Notes: generated by a model from the letters alone, not told the origin. A stretch of 64,000 nt of DNA from Synchiropus splendidus (GCF_027744825.2 NC_071334.1:41331437-41395436), one strand, 5' to 3'. Positions 9,870-20,075 are shown, counted from the stretch's first letter. Numbers and translations are program-made.

Positions 9870-11288
9870 CAAAGGACATCAAAAACATCTTAAATAGCAA
9901 AAAGAGGGCTTTCAGAGAAGGCAGTATGGATGGGTTGAGGATTATTCAGCGTGAGCTGAAATTGAAAATCAGGGAGGCCAAGGAATGCTACAGGAGGAGG
10001 CTGAAAAGCAAACTCCAGACAAATAATATGCGGGAGGTCTGGAGCGGCAGGAAAGCCATCACCAGCAACAGACTTAAGAGCAGCAAGGTCGTTGCTGGAG
10101 ACAAAAACAGGGCCAGAATGAGTTTTTCAACAGATTCGACACAGAGGCACCAGTCCACCCCCCACCATCAACAACAACGGGTCTCTGCCCTATCAGTGCC
10201 CTCGGATCTCCTTATGCCTCTCCTCCCCGCGGATACTCTCCCATTGTCCTGTGAAAGTACTGGACCCCCACCTCACACCTTCATCCATCCACACATCACC
10301 CACCTCACAGCTCAACCTACGGACTCCTCTCCACCAGGGCCACCACTTTGTCTGGCAGTGGACCAAGTCAGGAATCAGCTGAGTGGCCTCTACTCAGACA
10401 AGGCAGCGGTGTCAGGCCAGGGGTGCTCAAAGTGTGCACCAACCAGCTTTGTGGAGTTTTACATAGACTCTTCACCCTGAGTCTCAGCCTCCAGAGAGTC
10501 CCAGTAATGTGGAAGACATCATGCCTGGTCCCAGTTCCGAAGACACCCCATCCCATGGGAAATGAGGACAATAGACCAGTGGCTTTGACATCACATGTCA
10601 TGAAGACCCTGGAGTGCCTGATTCACAATCAGCTCCAGCCCATGGTCACAGCATCTCTGGACCCCCTCCAGTTTGCCTACTAGCTCCACCTGGGAGTAGA
10701 TGATGCCATCATCTACACTCACCTGGACCAGCCTGCCAGCTCGGTGAGAATCCTGTTCTTTGATTTCTCCAGTGCCTTTGATGCCATCAGGCCAGCTCTG
10801 CTGCGAGTGAAACTGACGGAGATGCTGGTCAATGCCCCCCTTGTGTCCTGACGGTACCTGACAGTATGTGCCTGACACACAGCCTGCGGTAGTTAGTAAT
10901 ACCGGGGCACCACGGAGAACTGTTCTTTCTCCATTCCTCTTCACTATTTACACTACGGACTGAGACTTGCCACCTTCAGAATTTCTCTGACGACTCTGCC
11001 ATAGTTAGGTGTATCAGCAAGGGTGAGGAGACAGAGTACAGTGCTGTTGTGGAGGACTTTGTTGATTGGTGTGAGCTGAACCATCTGCAGCTCAATGTTG
11101 TCCTCAAGTCTCAAGTCCAAAGAACTGGTGATGGACCAAAGGAGGACCAAGTCTCCTGTGACCCCCGTTTCCATCCGGGTGGTCAATGTGGATATGGTCG
11201 ACGACTATAAATATCTTGGAGTCCTCATAGACAATAAACTGGACTGTGCTCAAAAATACTGAGGCCCTTTACAAAAAAGGTCAGAGTC
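9870..11288 (+). pseudogene. LINE linker and reverse transcriptase, frameshifted
   Basis: The linker 9926-10130 reads RIIQRELKLKIREAKECYRR, then REVWSGRKAITS. RT then follows: LFTLSLSLQRVPVMWKTSCL, VPVPKTPHPMGNEDNRPVAL, ECLIHNQLQPMV and LDPLQFAY, then a stop at 10681. It continues with VDDAIIYTHLDQP, ILFFDFSSAFDAIRPALL (motif A), several stops, then FSDDSAIV (motif C, normally FADD; about 10979-11005) and HLQLNVVLKS. YKYLGVLIDNKLD precedes the LTR-like insert. The order is complete, but at least three frame changes and several stops make it dead. Confidence 0.8.
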
Positions 11289-11988
11289 ACCTCATCATTG
11301 TAACTGTAAGGTGACCCAAGAGCAGATGGTTTCAAATTCACAGAGGACTCGAGACAAGCGAGGTTTCTGTTAATCAGGAGATTTATTACACTAAAACACA
11401 AATAATACACGAACAATAACGATGAACTGAGGGCGACGACACCAAAGTGGAGCGCGGTGGACACAACACGAACGGTGGGGGAATAACATAGAAAACAGCA
11501 GTGAGATACACTGCGCTGTAAAACGGGGACAACAGAAAACAATGCACTCAGTATAAATACTCACGAGGCTAAATATAACAAACGCCGCTCGGTAGAGGCA
11601 CAAAACAAACACTCTAACCGAGGAAAAACTAGCGAACAAGCTAACAGAAAGAGCGAGTAAACTCGAGGAGGCTAACACGGAGCTAAGGAGAGAACAAATA
11701 GACAGTGGTACAGACGAAGTGAGAGGAGAGAGACGCGGAGCGAGAACGAGAAGTAACAAACCAGGGACAAGAGAATCAGAATACACACGAGAAATCATAC
11801 CAAGTGTGGGCAGCGGACCATCTAGCGACAACACAGTGGCCAGCAAGGTAGATATCCATGGGAGGATCATCAGCGGAATGAGTCCCAGCTGTGTGTCGCC
11901 ATTAAGCTGGAGCAGGACAGATGAAAACACGGAAGCGGGGAGACAGGAAGTACAACAATAAAAGCACATACAAACACGAAACCTAACA
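11289..11988 (-). repeat. Reverse-oriented LTR-like insertion within the LINE
   Basis: LINE sequence ends at ...aaaggtcagagtc and resumes as gtctctacttcttgaggaggttc (FLRRF), so about 700 bp are inserted. Near the left edge is TGTAACTGTAAGG...gacccaagagc, and the right edge is ...AACCTAACA. The plus strand has gcactcagtataaatactc, giving a TATA box on minus. The layout parallels 7648 and 60968. gtcac/gtctc at the edges may be a 5-bp duplication with one mismatch. No coding capacity is visible; the long minus frame here is antisense noise. Confidence 0.5.
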
Positions 11989-12300
11989 GTCTCTACTTCT
12001 TGAGGAGGTTCAGGTCCTTCAACGTCTGTGGGACAATGCTGAGGATGTTTTATGAGTCTGTGGTGTCCAGTGCAATTCTGTTCGCTGCGATTTGCTGGGG
12101 CAGTAGATGAACGGTGGTGGACACTAACAGACGCAACAAACTCATCCACAAAGCTGTTGATGCGGTGGGGGTGAAACAGGACTCCTTGGGGAGAAGGATG
12201 CTCCTGAAACTGAGGATCATCCTGGACAACTTCACCCACCCTCTCCATGAGCTCCTGGTCAACAGACTGAGACTACCCATCTCAGTGCCGCAGGAGGTCC
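11989..12300 (+). pseudogene. LINE C-terminal segment after the LTR insert
   Basis: It reads LYFLRRFRSFNVCGTMLRMF, then YESVVSSAILFAAICWGS, a stop, TNRRNKLIHKAVDAVG and MLLKLRIILDNFTHPLHELL, the conserved tail that follows RT in this LINE family. It continues directly from the protein reading before 11289, which proves the intervening 700 bp are an insertion. The typical 3' attctg tail is not seen before RTE sequence starts at about 12330, so the 3' end is truncated or replaced. Confidence 0.75.
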
Positions 12301-12329
12301 TTGTGTCAGAGTGTGACACATTAAGCAGA

Positions 12330-12815
12330 ATGAATTACACAAATTACACTCTCTCATTTTCGTCATTCATCAGCTCTTCAGAGTACTCTTTCCATGTTCC
12401 CAATACATTTCTGTTATCGGTCAAAACATTTCCCTCGCCATCCTTGATTACCCTAACTTGTTTCACGTCCTTCCCATCTCTATCGCTCTGCCTTGCAGTT
12501 GTGTACAGATCTCGCTCACCCTCCTTACCGTCCAATCTCGCATACAAGTCCTCATAGGCCCTCTTTTTGGCCATTGATACCACTTACCTTAGTCTTTTGC
12601 TGGGCCTCCCTGTACTCCTCTCTACTCTCTTCTGCTCACTCAATGTACCACTTTTTCTTAGCTAACATTTTCCTTTGTACATACTCCGGCACTTCTTCGT
12701 TCCACCAAGTCTCCACTTTTCTTCCAGATGACACACCAAGAACTCTTCTGCCTTTCTGTTGTGGGGTTCTTGTCCACACTCAGCTAGCAATCTCACACCG
12801 CCTTGTCAGTTAAGA
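12330..12815 (-). mobile_element. RTE-type LINE fragment
   Basis: The minus frame 12583-12344 reads MAKKRAYEDLYARLDGKEGE, then DLYTTARQSDRDGKDVKQVR, IKDGEGNVLTDNRNVLGTW and KEYSEELMNDENE. This is the conserved linker between endonuclease and RT in vertebrate RTE LINEs, which have a characteristic KDGDGNVLT-x(n)-WKEYFEELMN pattern. Upstream on minus (12810-12600) a further match, WWNEEVPEYVQRKMLAKKKW, lies in shifted frames. Neither the endonuclease nor the RT palm is present, so this is a short fragment lying head-on against the LINE to its left. Confidence 0.75.
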
Positions 12816-12830
12816 TACGCCACATAGGTT

Positions 12831-13440
12831 GAGTTGTCTGATCTGATCGTCACGCAGTTTCCTCTGATACGAAGAGCAAAGTGACACAGAACTAGATCAA
12901 CTCCAAGAAATTATGAGGTGTGGCAGACCCGACCAGGTTTTTAATTTGCACCTCAGACACAACAAAATAATTTAAAATACACAGCATTAACAAAATTGCT
13001 GCTTTACTGATATTGTTCATGTAACCAATGGAATTTAGCCGTAATTATGAGAACATTCTGGATACACATTCAACCAGATAAATTGTATTTGTATATTGTG
13101 AAATTATCACTTTCTGTATGCACGAGTCAGCAAATACAAAACAACAAAAAAATATATAATACTTGTAAAATACTTCTCCTCAGTCACCTCAAGAGTCCCT
13201 TAACATCTATAGCATGCACAAGAGTTCATTGTCTCTCCTTCTCTCTTCATGACAAATGAAAATAATCAAATAATCACAGTTGTGGATGAGTGGGCCGTTC
13301 ATAATCGTAAATGTTCATATTACGCATAATTTTATTGGTGTAACGTCACAAAGCTTTGTCTGGATGGCAAGAGGCCCAGGTCCAGAAATTTCAGTAATAT
13401 ATATTTAATTCAGGATTCATTTTTGTTGCACAGCATAGAT
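12831..13440. other. No recognisable gene
   Basis: AT-rich sequence with short chance ORFs only (for example 13047-13259). No element ends are recognised. Confidence 0.4.
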
Positions 13441-13463
13441 ATTTTTGATGCTGAGATCGTATC

Positions 13464-13507
13464 GGCTGTGCGCAATTGCATACGTGCGCAGCTTGGAGGG
13501 AACGTTG
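13464..13507 (+). repeat. Possible hAT element terminus
   Basis: gctgtgcgcaattgcatacgtgcgcagcttggagggaacgttg resembles the end of a widespread vertebrate hAT MITE family (terminal ...gcgcagctta-gagggaacactg). Only one end is seen, and there is no transposase. Confidence 0.35.
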
Positions 13508-13689
13508 CTACTTGTGCTGTGGGAGCCAACTCCAGGCAGGGACATCCTACAAGACCAGTGTTTTTGTCATCGCCTGTGCCTTTGTAGGGTCATGCCTCAG
13601 ACCATCTTTTGTGAACACATGATTCATATGGCACACTTGGCCGATGCTCTTCAGTTTTACAGCCTCCAACAATGACGTTGTCTATTTTG

Positions 13690-14580
13690 GCTGTGATCCA
13701 AGATGGTGGCGCCCTGTCTGGTTGCAGCTGCTTTGGGTACCGTTAACACTTTATCGGCAATCTCGCCATTTAAACCAATAAAAGTTGAGCATACAAAGTT
13801 AAGAGTACAACTATACATAACCTTGGCGTGCTACACCGGCCAGATCCAGTGGTCTACAGATCAGCAGAGTCTACATCGGAGCGATGCGCAGCTACGTTGG
13901 ATCCTTCCCAGGTTACATCGGAGGCGGTACAAGAGGAATCAGATGCACGGTTGTCGCGGAGGACTTACAGCTGATCTACAAGCTCACCCGTTCTGACCAC
14001 CACTTCCATCAGCCTTGCTCGGTTATGTATGCTCCCTGGAAAACAAACTGGACTACCTGAAGCAACTCTTCAGTCCCAGACACCACCATTAGCCTGGATG
14101 GGCTAACAACATTCAGGTCAGACAGGAGCCAAGCGCTTACAGAAAAACCTGGGGAGGCAGTGTTTGCATATACACCAACAACAGATGGTGTAATAACACT
14201 ATCGTGGTCTCCAGTCATTGCTGTGTGGACATAGAATTTATGATAGTGTGATGCAGACCATTCTATTTGCCCTGGGAATTCACCAGCGTCACTATTGTAG
14301 CTGTCTGCATTCCACCCAGCGCCCTGAGTGTTCTCTACCGAGCCATCATTGACGAGCAATCCACACACCTGGAGGACGTGTTTATTGTTGCTGGAGACTT
14401 TAACCAGGCCAACATGAAGACTGTGCTCCCGAACTTTTACCAGCATGTAGATTTCGCTACCAGAGGGGAGAGTACGCTAGACTTGGTCTACACAAACATC
14501 AAGACGGTGGTGCATGAAGGAGGTTACAGTCACCAAGACCATTGTCACTCGGGTCGACCAGAAACCTTTGATGACTAAGG
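13690..14580 (+). pseudogene. LINE 5' part with endonuclease domain
   Basis: Across shifting frames the plus strand gives GGSVCIYTNNRWCNN, CRPFYLPWEFTSVTIVAVCI, PPSALSVLY and IDEQSTHLEDVFIVAGDFNQ (intact GDFN catalytic motif), then ATRGESTLDLVYTNIK, where the DLVYTN block normally precedes the SDH motif. This is the same endonuclease family as at 8997-9869 but a different copy with better active-site conservation. The open frame 14267-14578 ends before the last motif, and RT is absent. DIRS sequence begins within about 250 bp to the right, so the copy is truncated or overwritten. Confidence 0.75.
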
Positions 14581-15121
14581 AGGTGCGTGAAAGATGGAGG
14601 GAAGCTTGAGACACAGAAGTCGTCTGCTAAGCTCTCCGAGCACTTCCGCCTGGCTCAACGTGGGAGAGAGAGAGAACGTTAGGGCCACAGAGATGTCCGG
14701 GAGGAGCCGTTTCGCCACCGCAAAGCCGACAAGCCTTCCACTTCGTCCGCTGGACCTTCACCTGCACCTCGTGGCAGAGCGCCTGCTCACTGCATCTGTT
14801 GTCAATACACCACAGAAAAAGTATCTTGTGTCTTCAAATACTTTTATTGCATGTGGGTCATTGCGTTTGGGTGCCGCTGTTTCGGGCCAACCTGAGCCCG
14901 GTTCCATAGGCCTCACTCGTGTTCATGCTTCGTGCTCGCTAGCTAAAAAAGCTAGGCGAACACTAGCTCCTCCGGCCATCTTGCACCGCCCGTGTCAAGT
15001 CGGGGCTACACACCCAGTCGACCCAGTCAGAGACAGATCGAAGTTGGTGGTCCTTCTGGCACAGGTTCGACTGGATCTGATCTTCTGGGCCTCCAGCAGT
15101 CGTCTCTAAGAAGGTGTCCGT

Positions 15122-15523
15122 ATGGGCTGCGTCCAGCGATACATGCACGTATTCAAGGATGCATCCCTGTCGGGATGGGGAGGCACGCTAGGAGAGGAGC
15201 GCGTGGGAGGACTCTGGTCGGATCCCACGCTGCACATAAACCAGTTGGAGTTGCTGGTGTGGAGAGAGTGGAGTGGAGCACTTTGCGGCACGACTGGAAG
15301 GCCATCATGTGATGGTCAGGTTGGACAACTCCACGACGGTTGCCTTCATCAACTGCCAGGGGGGAGTGAGAGCTCCCTCTTTGCACACTGCCACAGAGTG
15401 GCGGCTCGCATTCTACTGTGGTCGTCCTCTCATCATCTGTCTCTGAGAGTGCGTCACGTTCCAGGTGTGCTGAACGTGGAGGCGGACAGAATGTCCAGAG
15501 GAGGCGTGTCGGCAGAAGAATAG
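15122..15523 (+). pseudogene. DIRS-type RNase H domain
   Basis: FKDASLSGWGGTL (usually TDAS; first acidic residue kept) is followed by GLWSDPTLHINQLELLV (the conserved ELLA/V Glu). The next block is in another frame (about 15310-15365: VMVRLDNSTTVAFINCQGG, with the TDNTT-like motif shifted). Then ILLWSSSHHLSLRVRHVPGV and LNVEADRMSRG complete the domain. This domain order and wording are specific to DIRS pol. It would remove template RNA during cDNA synthesis. At least one frameshift is present, in the middle, so it is not functional as read. Confidence 0.75.
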
Positions 15524-16002
15524 GGTCTCGCGCCACATGTGGTAGAGGCGGTCTGGGCTCGCTTCGGGGTTCCGGTCGCGGGCTTGTTTGCATCAAAGGA
15601 GAACTACAAAGCGCCTCTTGTGGTTCTCCTTGAGGGCGTCAGACAACCCAATCCTTGGGGTGGATGCTCTCGGGGCACCAACGCTTTGGTCGGGTCTCTG
15701 TGATGAGTCACCCGATCATTAAGAGGTTTCTTCTTGGTGCTCGGCACATTAGGCCTCCGGTGAGGAGCCTAATTCCGCCCTGGAGTTCGCAGCCTTGTCT
15801 GTGAGCTCTCGGTGTATGCCGTTAGGTGAAGGTCTCACCTCTGTGACCCTTCATGTCGTTTGGTGAAGGTCTGACCTCTGTGACCCTTCATCCAAACCCG
15901 GCTTTCAGACCGAAGGTCATTACGACTTCTTATCGATCTCAAGTCCTGATTTTTTTATTCCCCACCTCATCAGACTGATCAGGAGGCTAGGATGCACCGG
16001 TT

Positions 16003-16362
16003 GTGACCAATGCTTGCTATGTTGACAGGACAAAAGACTTTCGTCTGACTGATAGTCTGTTTGTCTGTTATGGAGGAAACCTGAAGGGCAAAGCTGTCAC
16101 TTCACAGCCTCTTGCCCACTGGGTTTGTATGGCCATTTCTGCCGCATACAAGGCTGAAGGCTCTGTGGAGGACCTCAGGGCTCATTCAACTAGGGCCATT
16201 TCCTCATCTGCTGCGCTTTTCGGAGGTGCTTCCATGGAAGACATCCGTCAAGCTGCTTCTTGGTCATCTGCTTCGACCTTTGCTCAGAACTATCTGAGAG
16301 ACATGACGGACACTTCAGTGGCTCACACTGTTTTGTCTGTATGGGGACCCTCTGGTCGTTGA
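16003..16362 (+). pseudogene. DIRS tyrosine recombinase, C-terminal catalytic part
   Basis: This 119-residue frame contains CYVDRTKDFRLTDSLFV, then LAHWVCMAISAAY, then LRAHSTRAISSSAALF, then MEDIRQAASWSSASTFAQNY. The catalytic set is visible: H61-x2-R64 (HSTR), Trp87 at the second His/Trp site, and the nucleophile Tyr97. The first catalytic Arg of the family lies upstream and is not in this frame. The protein would join circular element cDNA to target DNA without target duplication. The frame is open through SVAHTVLSVWGPSGR and stops at 16360-16362, so this portion is fairly young. The start Met is not expected to be native. Confidence 0.8.
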
Positions 16363-16469
16363 GTTGGGTTCTTTCCTTGACTGGTCTTCTGTAAGGCCAT
16401 GCTGGGAGTGAACTAATCCCTACAGCCTTCGCCATGGTTTTTAACCAATAGCGAAGGCAGTGAAATAGA

Positions 16470-16713
16470 AATGATGGTTACTCATGTAACCCAGGTTCTA
16501 TGAATATGTGCGTAGCCCTCTAACTGGCTGCCCAGCAGGCTTGTTTCTGCTGAGTTCCAAAAGGAGCAGAGCGGCGGGAGCAGAGTTATACGTGGTGGGT
16601 GGTGCCTTCCTGGGCGATCCTTCCTGCCTTGATGTTGATTAACCAATAGCAAAGGCCGTTAGAGGGCTACGCACATATTCATAGAACCTGGGTTATGTGA
16701 ATAACCATCATTT
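16470..16713. repeat. DIRS inverted repeat pair (55-bp arms)
   Basis: The left arm 16470-16524 (aatgatggttac...cctctaac) and right arm 16658-16713 (gttagaggg...accatcattt) are inverted copies with three mismatches, all in the ggttaCTCATGtaaccc core. A direct repeat ttaaccaatagc(g/a)aaggc lies left of each arm (16441 and 16639). The spacer is 133 bp. Position after the recombinase fits the terminal repeats and internal complementary region of DIRS. Confidence 0.8.
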
Positions 16714-16927
16714 TTGTTGGTCCCACGGTGGATGATAGTTTCCACCGCCGCTTTGAATTTTTTGTTAGCCAATTTGATTCACCATAATGGGCAAAACCGG
16801 TCTTCCGACTAGTACCAACGATACCCTGCATTCTTGTGATCATGATTTGTAGATTTTTGCCTCTCTGGTGGAGCTTAATGCATGGTTCCTCCGGCTACAG
16901 ATGTCCAATACAGTCCTGCTTCAGAGG

Positions 16928-17320
16928 TTACATACCCTTTCCACGAGAGGCCAGCCCCTGTCCTACCCCCAGACTGGTCACTGCGGGGAGTATGCCCCTA
17001 TAGGGCGTTAATGGGGAGAGTAGTGATGATGGTGTCTGTTTCTGATGTGACTGTAATTTGTTTTTGTTTGGTGCAGCTGATCTTCGGTGCAATAACGTAG
17101 ACTTTGTACTGCTTGCCAATATCCACCCCCATACTAGGAAGCAGGCACCTCCTGTGATGAAGGATCCTATCAGTACTGTGATGGTCCACGTGAGAGCATT
17201 TGTGTTTGCCTGACCCAGGCTGGATTTATGCAATTGGTGATGGTAATCTCTGTCTACTGGGTTTTCACCCTCCTCGGGGTCGAGCTGGGACTTGGGTCTG
17301 GGGTCGCCTCTGGTAGGCAT
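16928..17320 (-). CDS. Unidentified ORF with one predicted membrane segment
   Basis: This 130-residue minus-strand frame is not recognised. The first 40 residues are polar and charged (PRPKSQLDPEEGENPVDRD). Residues about 41-69 form one hydrophobic stretch (ALTWTITVLIGSFITGGACF...LVWGW) flanked by polar sequence and followed by a basic tail (STKSTLLHRR). A type II or tail-proximal membrane protein, or the stalk of a retroelement envelope-like protein, would fit, but no glycoprotein motifs are seen. It lies about 215 bp right of the DIRS repeats in opposite orientation. No promoter or splice evidence. It may be chance. Confidence 0.25.
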   Translation of the reverse strand: MPTRGDPRPKSQLDPEEGENPVDRDYHHQLHKSSLGQANTNALTWTITVLIGSFITGGACFLVWGWILASSTKSTLLHRRSAAPNKNKLQSHQKQTPSSLLSPLTPYRGILPAVTSLGVGQGLASRGKGM

Positions 17321-17329
17321 GTCGGATTT

Positions 17330-18960
17330 CGGGCTGGTCGCACAACCTGTTCACCATTTTACATTTATCTGATATATTGAGCATATTTTACATTTATCTG
17401 ATATGATTCAGTTGATACAATATCGCCAAGCTACTGCTGTGTATATTCAATGTATTGCGTCATCATTGCGTAATCATTAAAACATTCCCATAGCCTTTGT
17501 TGAAATTTTCTGCCATGTATCTCTACAGCAACCTGATTGTGATTTATCTTCTTTCCATGCAGAACCTGCAGTCAAGGAAAGTAGTTACTTAAGTCTTTTG
17601 TCATAAGTCCTCCATGTAAGGCCCTTCCTGACCGCATGGAATGGGAATCAGTTTTCTTGGAGTAACACCACTTTACACCACCGTGTACGGAATGATGAGC
17701 CTGGTTTAAGTCTGTTCAATCTGAAACTTTACTTAACAAACTGCTTCACTGTTATTGAGACTTTAAGTTGGGTTTTCATCTATATATCAAAATGTTTACA
17801 TGTTTTTATTGCCGAATACAAGACGAAAACTGTTGACTGGTGATAACACTCTCTCCAAATCAGTGGCAAACAACACCACAGAAATTTAAATGCAGCTGAC
17901 AACACACATTTGGAAGTCAGACTAATTTCTGCTGAAGCTTATTACTAAACATTGAGTGTGCGCTTGCCTTATTGTAATGCACAATAAGCCCTTTGGTTAA
18001 CATAATGACAATGGGCCATCTCTTATAGACGCACAAAAGCCATGAAAGCATAGGAAAACTAAATGATGGAATAACGAGGCCGAGGTGATGGGGGGAATGT
18101 GGTGAAAAATATTGTGAAATGAAGTGATTATTTTGGACAAAGTAGCCAAAGAACAGAAGACATACTAGGATATGATAATGAAAGGAGCGAGGAAGAAGAG
18201 AAGAGTGAATGAGGAGAAGTAGGCTGAGAACATGAAGGAAAGAATAACAAGTTTTGTGGGAAAGATGTGAATAAACCGCAAGGCTAGTTATAATAAGTCT
18301 TCAGATCAGGGCACGGCCAGCCGTTTGGAGGAAATGAATAGTAATTGATTGATGCAAGAACAAGACATAATACACAGTGTGGCTCCATCAACGCCCACTA
18401 ATCTGCTGTACAGCAGATGAGCCCCCCTTACGTAGGTGTGTGTTTTTTTCTGTGTCTTAAGTATAAGTCTTCGGTCCGTTAGCCAAGTGAATAGAAGGTG
18501 TTTGACAGGCAGATATTAGGCCGTCACGAATAAAAGAGAGCAGGATGGCTAGGAACATAAAACAGTCATTAATTTTCTCCTGTGGAGGGACAAAGACACA
18601 CATGTGTTCGCACTGGCACGCTCGTAGCCCAAGGCACTCGCTGTTAAACACACAGACGGAGGCCAGAGGTGACCAGGGCATCGTTTCTGCTAAGGATAAT
18701 AGCAAGGATGGAAAATATGTAAATGATGCGGTGTGATTCTGTGTCTTCTATTGTCTTCTGTTTTAAACACTCTCTTTTCATTTGGCAGCCCACCCAAAAT
18801 GTCTCTTGCCACAGTAGTGTGGCGTTTTTTGAACATCTTCAAATATATATCTTTAAAATGAAAGACTTGGTACAAATGATCTCAACCAAGACAAAATGGA
18901 GTAGTAGCTGATAAAGCTCTGGAATACATTTTCATCCACCATGTCCACTAAGCTGAAGGT
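17330..18960. other. No recognisable gene
   Basis: Unique-looking AT-rich sequence with short ORFs on both strands (18457-18911) that resemble nothing known to me. No tandem arrays. Confidence 0.4.
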
Positions 18961-19164
18961 AGTCAGAATCAGAATCAGAATCAGATTTATTGCCATGGTC
19001 AGTGGGGAGCCCACTGACTAGGAAAGTGTCTTGGAATAAAGTGCAACAAAGAACAAATAAAATAAAATAAAATGAATAGAATAACATAACAACAAGGCTG
19101 TTCACGAATTTAACAGTCTGATGGCCGAGGGGAAGAAGCTGTTCCTGTGACGGGAGGTTCTGGT

Positions 19165-19610
19165 CTAGATGGACCGTAGCCTCCTGCCAGAGGGAAGAGG
19201 AACAAACAGTCCATGTCCAGGGTGAGAAGGGTCGGCTCTGATCCGACCTGCACGTCTCTGGGTCCTGGAGACATACAGGTCCTGAAGAGGTGGCAGGCTG
19301 CAACCGATCACCTTCTCAGCAGAACGTACGATGCGCTGCAGTCGGCTCTTGTCCCTGGAGGTGGCGCTGTTGTACCAGACGGTGATAGAGGAGGTGAGGA
19401 TGGACTGGATGATGGCCATGTAGAATTCCACCAGCAACTTCGTCGGCAGTCGTAGTTTCCGTAGCTGCCTCAGAAAGAACATTCTCTGCTGGGCCTTCCT
19501 GATGAGGGACCTGATGGTTGGCTCCCATTTGAGGTCCTCAGTGATGGTGGTTCCCAGGAAGCAGAAGGAGTCCACAATAGGAATAGGCAAACCAGCCAAC
19601 ATGTTACTCC
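19165..19610 (-). pseudogene. LINE post-RT C-terminal segment
   Basis: The frame continues after the hairpin with IVDSFCFLGTTITEDLKW, AQQRMFFLRQLRKLRLPTKL, LVEFYMAIIQSILTSSITVW and RLQRIVRSAEKVIGCSLPPL. The first 10-12 residues (LHVRSNMLAGLP) come from the hairpin and are not LINE protein. The remainder is well conserved and uninterrupted to the stop at 19165. It belongs to the same element as the RT at 19634-20071. Confidence 0.75.
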
Positions 19611-19635
19611 TGACATGTAACATGTTGGCTGGTTT
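19589..19635. repeat. Perfect 19-bp hairpin inside the LINE
   Basis: aaaccagccaacatgttac (19589-19607) and gtaacatgttggctggttt (19617-19635) are exact reverse complements around a 9-base loop. It interrupts the LINE reading frame where no palindrome belongs. Confidence 0.9.
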
Positions 19636-20071
19636 ACCTCCTGAGGTCTATGACCATCTCCACTGTCTTCTGGGCGTTGAGCTCCAGGTTGTTGTGGCTG
19701 CACCAGAACACCAGCCGCTCCACCTCCCCCCAGTAAGCCGACTCATCTCCATCTGAGATGAGCCCGATGATGGTGGTGTCATCCGCAAACTTGATCAGCT
19801 TCACGGACTCGTGGCTGGAGGTGCAGCAGTTAGTGTACAGAGAGACGAGCCATGGAGAGAGAACACAGCCCTGAGGAGACCCGATGTTGAGGGTCCGAGT
19901 GTCGGAGACAGTCGTCCCCAGCCGCACACGCTGACTTCGGCTGGTCAGGAAGTCTGTAATCCATCTACAGAGGGAGTCAGGCACGTTGAGCTGGCGAAGC
20001 TTGTCTTCAAGCAGAGCTGGAAGAATTGTGTTAAAGGCAGAGCTGAAGTCTACAAACAGGATCTGGAGTGA
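19634..20071 (-). pseudogene. LINE reverse transcriptase palm
   Basis: The minus-strand frame contains FVDFSSAFNT (motif A; in frame above the 19984 ATG), VPDSLCRWITDFLTSRSQRV, NIGSPQGCVLSP (motif B), LIKFADDTTIIG (motif C with both catalytic Asp) and NNLELNAQKTVEMVIDLRR. The palm catalytic residues are all intact. The frame ends at 19634 right at a perfect 19-bp hairpin, beyond which the protein resumes in another frame. It would copy LINE RNA at a nicked target; without its N-terminus and endonuclease this copy cannot. Confidence 0.8.
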
Positions 20072-20075
20072 GTAG

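Larger units (their letters stand above)
8990..12300 (+). mobile_element. Long Rex1/L2-like (Jockey superfamily) LINE, decayed and split
   Basis: The endonuclease (9000-9869), linker (9870-10345), reverse transcriptase (10350-11288) and C-terminal region (11989-12290) are in order on plus. They are interrupted by an LTR-like insert at about 11289-11988, after which the same protein resumes. Non-LTR elements copy themselves by target-primed reverse transcription using these two domains. Multiple frameshifts and stops show it is inactive. The clade name is from memory of fish LINE proteins. Confidence 0.85.
14830..16713 (+). mobile_element. DIRS-like tyrosine-recombinase retroelement, 3' part
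   Basis: DIRS elements integrate through a tyrosine recombinase rather than a DDE integrase, and carry RT/RNase H plus inverted terminal and internal complementary repeats. Seen here are a DIRS-type RNase H (about 15130-15520), the C-terminal half of a tyrosine recombinase (16003-16362) and, 110 bp later, a pair of 55-bp inverted repeats. The gag and RT palm are missing, and the left limit (14830) is approximate. Confidence 0.75.
18963..20071 (-). mobile_element. 5'-truncated Rex1/L2-like LINE, reverse orientation
   Basis: The 3' end is at left: cagaatcagaatcagaatcag at 18964-18984 is the reverse of the attctg tail seen at 7409-7426. Reading minus, RT motif A (ILFVDFSSAFNTILPALL, about 20070-20020), motif B (GSPQGCVLSPWL) and motif C (LIKFADDTTIIG) are followed by the C-terminal region. 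It starts at motif A, so it was 5'-truncated during target-primed reverse transcription, which is usual for LINEs. Confidence 0.85.

Noticed and set aside
11391..12248. 285-codon minus-strand ORF
   Set aside because: It runs antisense through the LTR-like insert and LINE coding sequence; the plus-strand LINE explains the openness of its left portion. No domain.
14009..14446. 145-codon minus-strand ORF
   Set aside because: Antisense shadow of the LINE endonuclease on plus.
15153..15596. 147-codon minus-strand ORF
   Set aside because: Antisense of the DIRS RNase H region.
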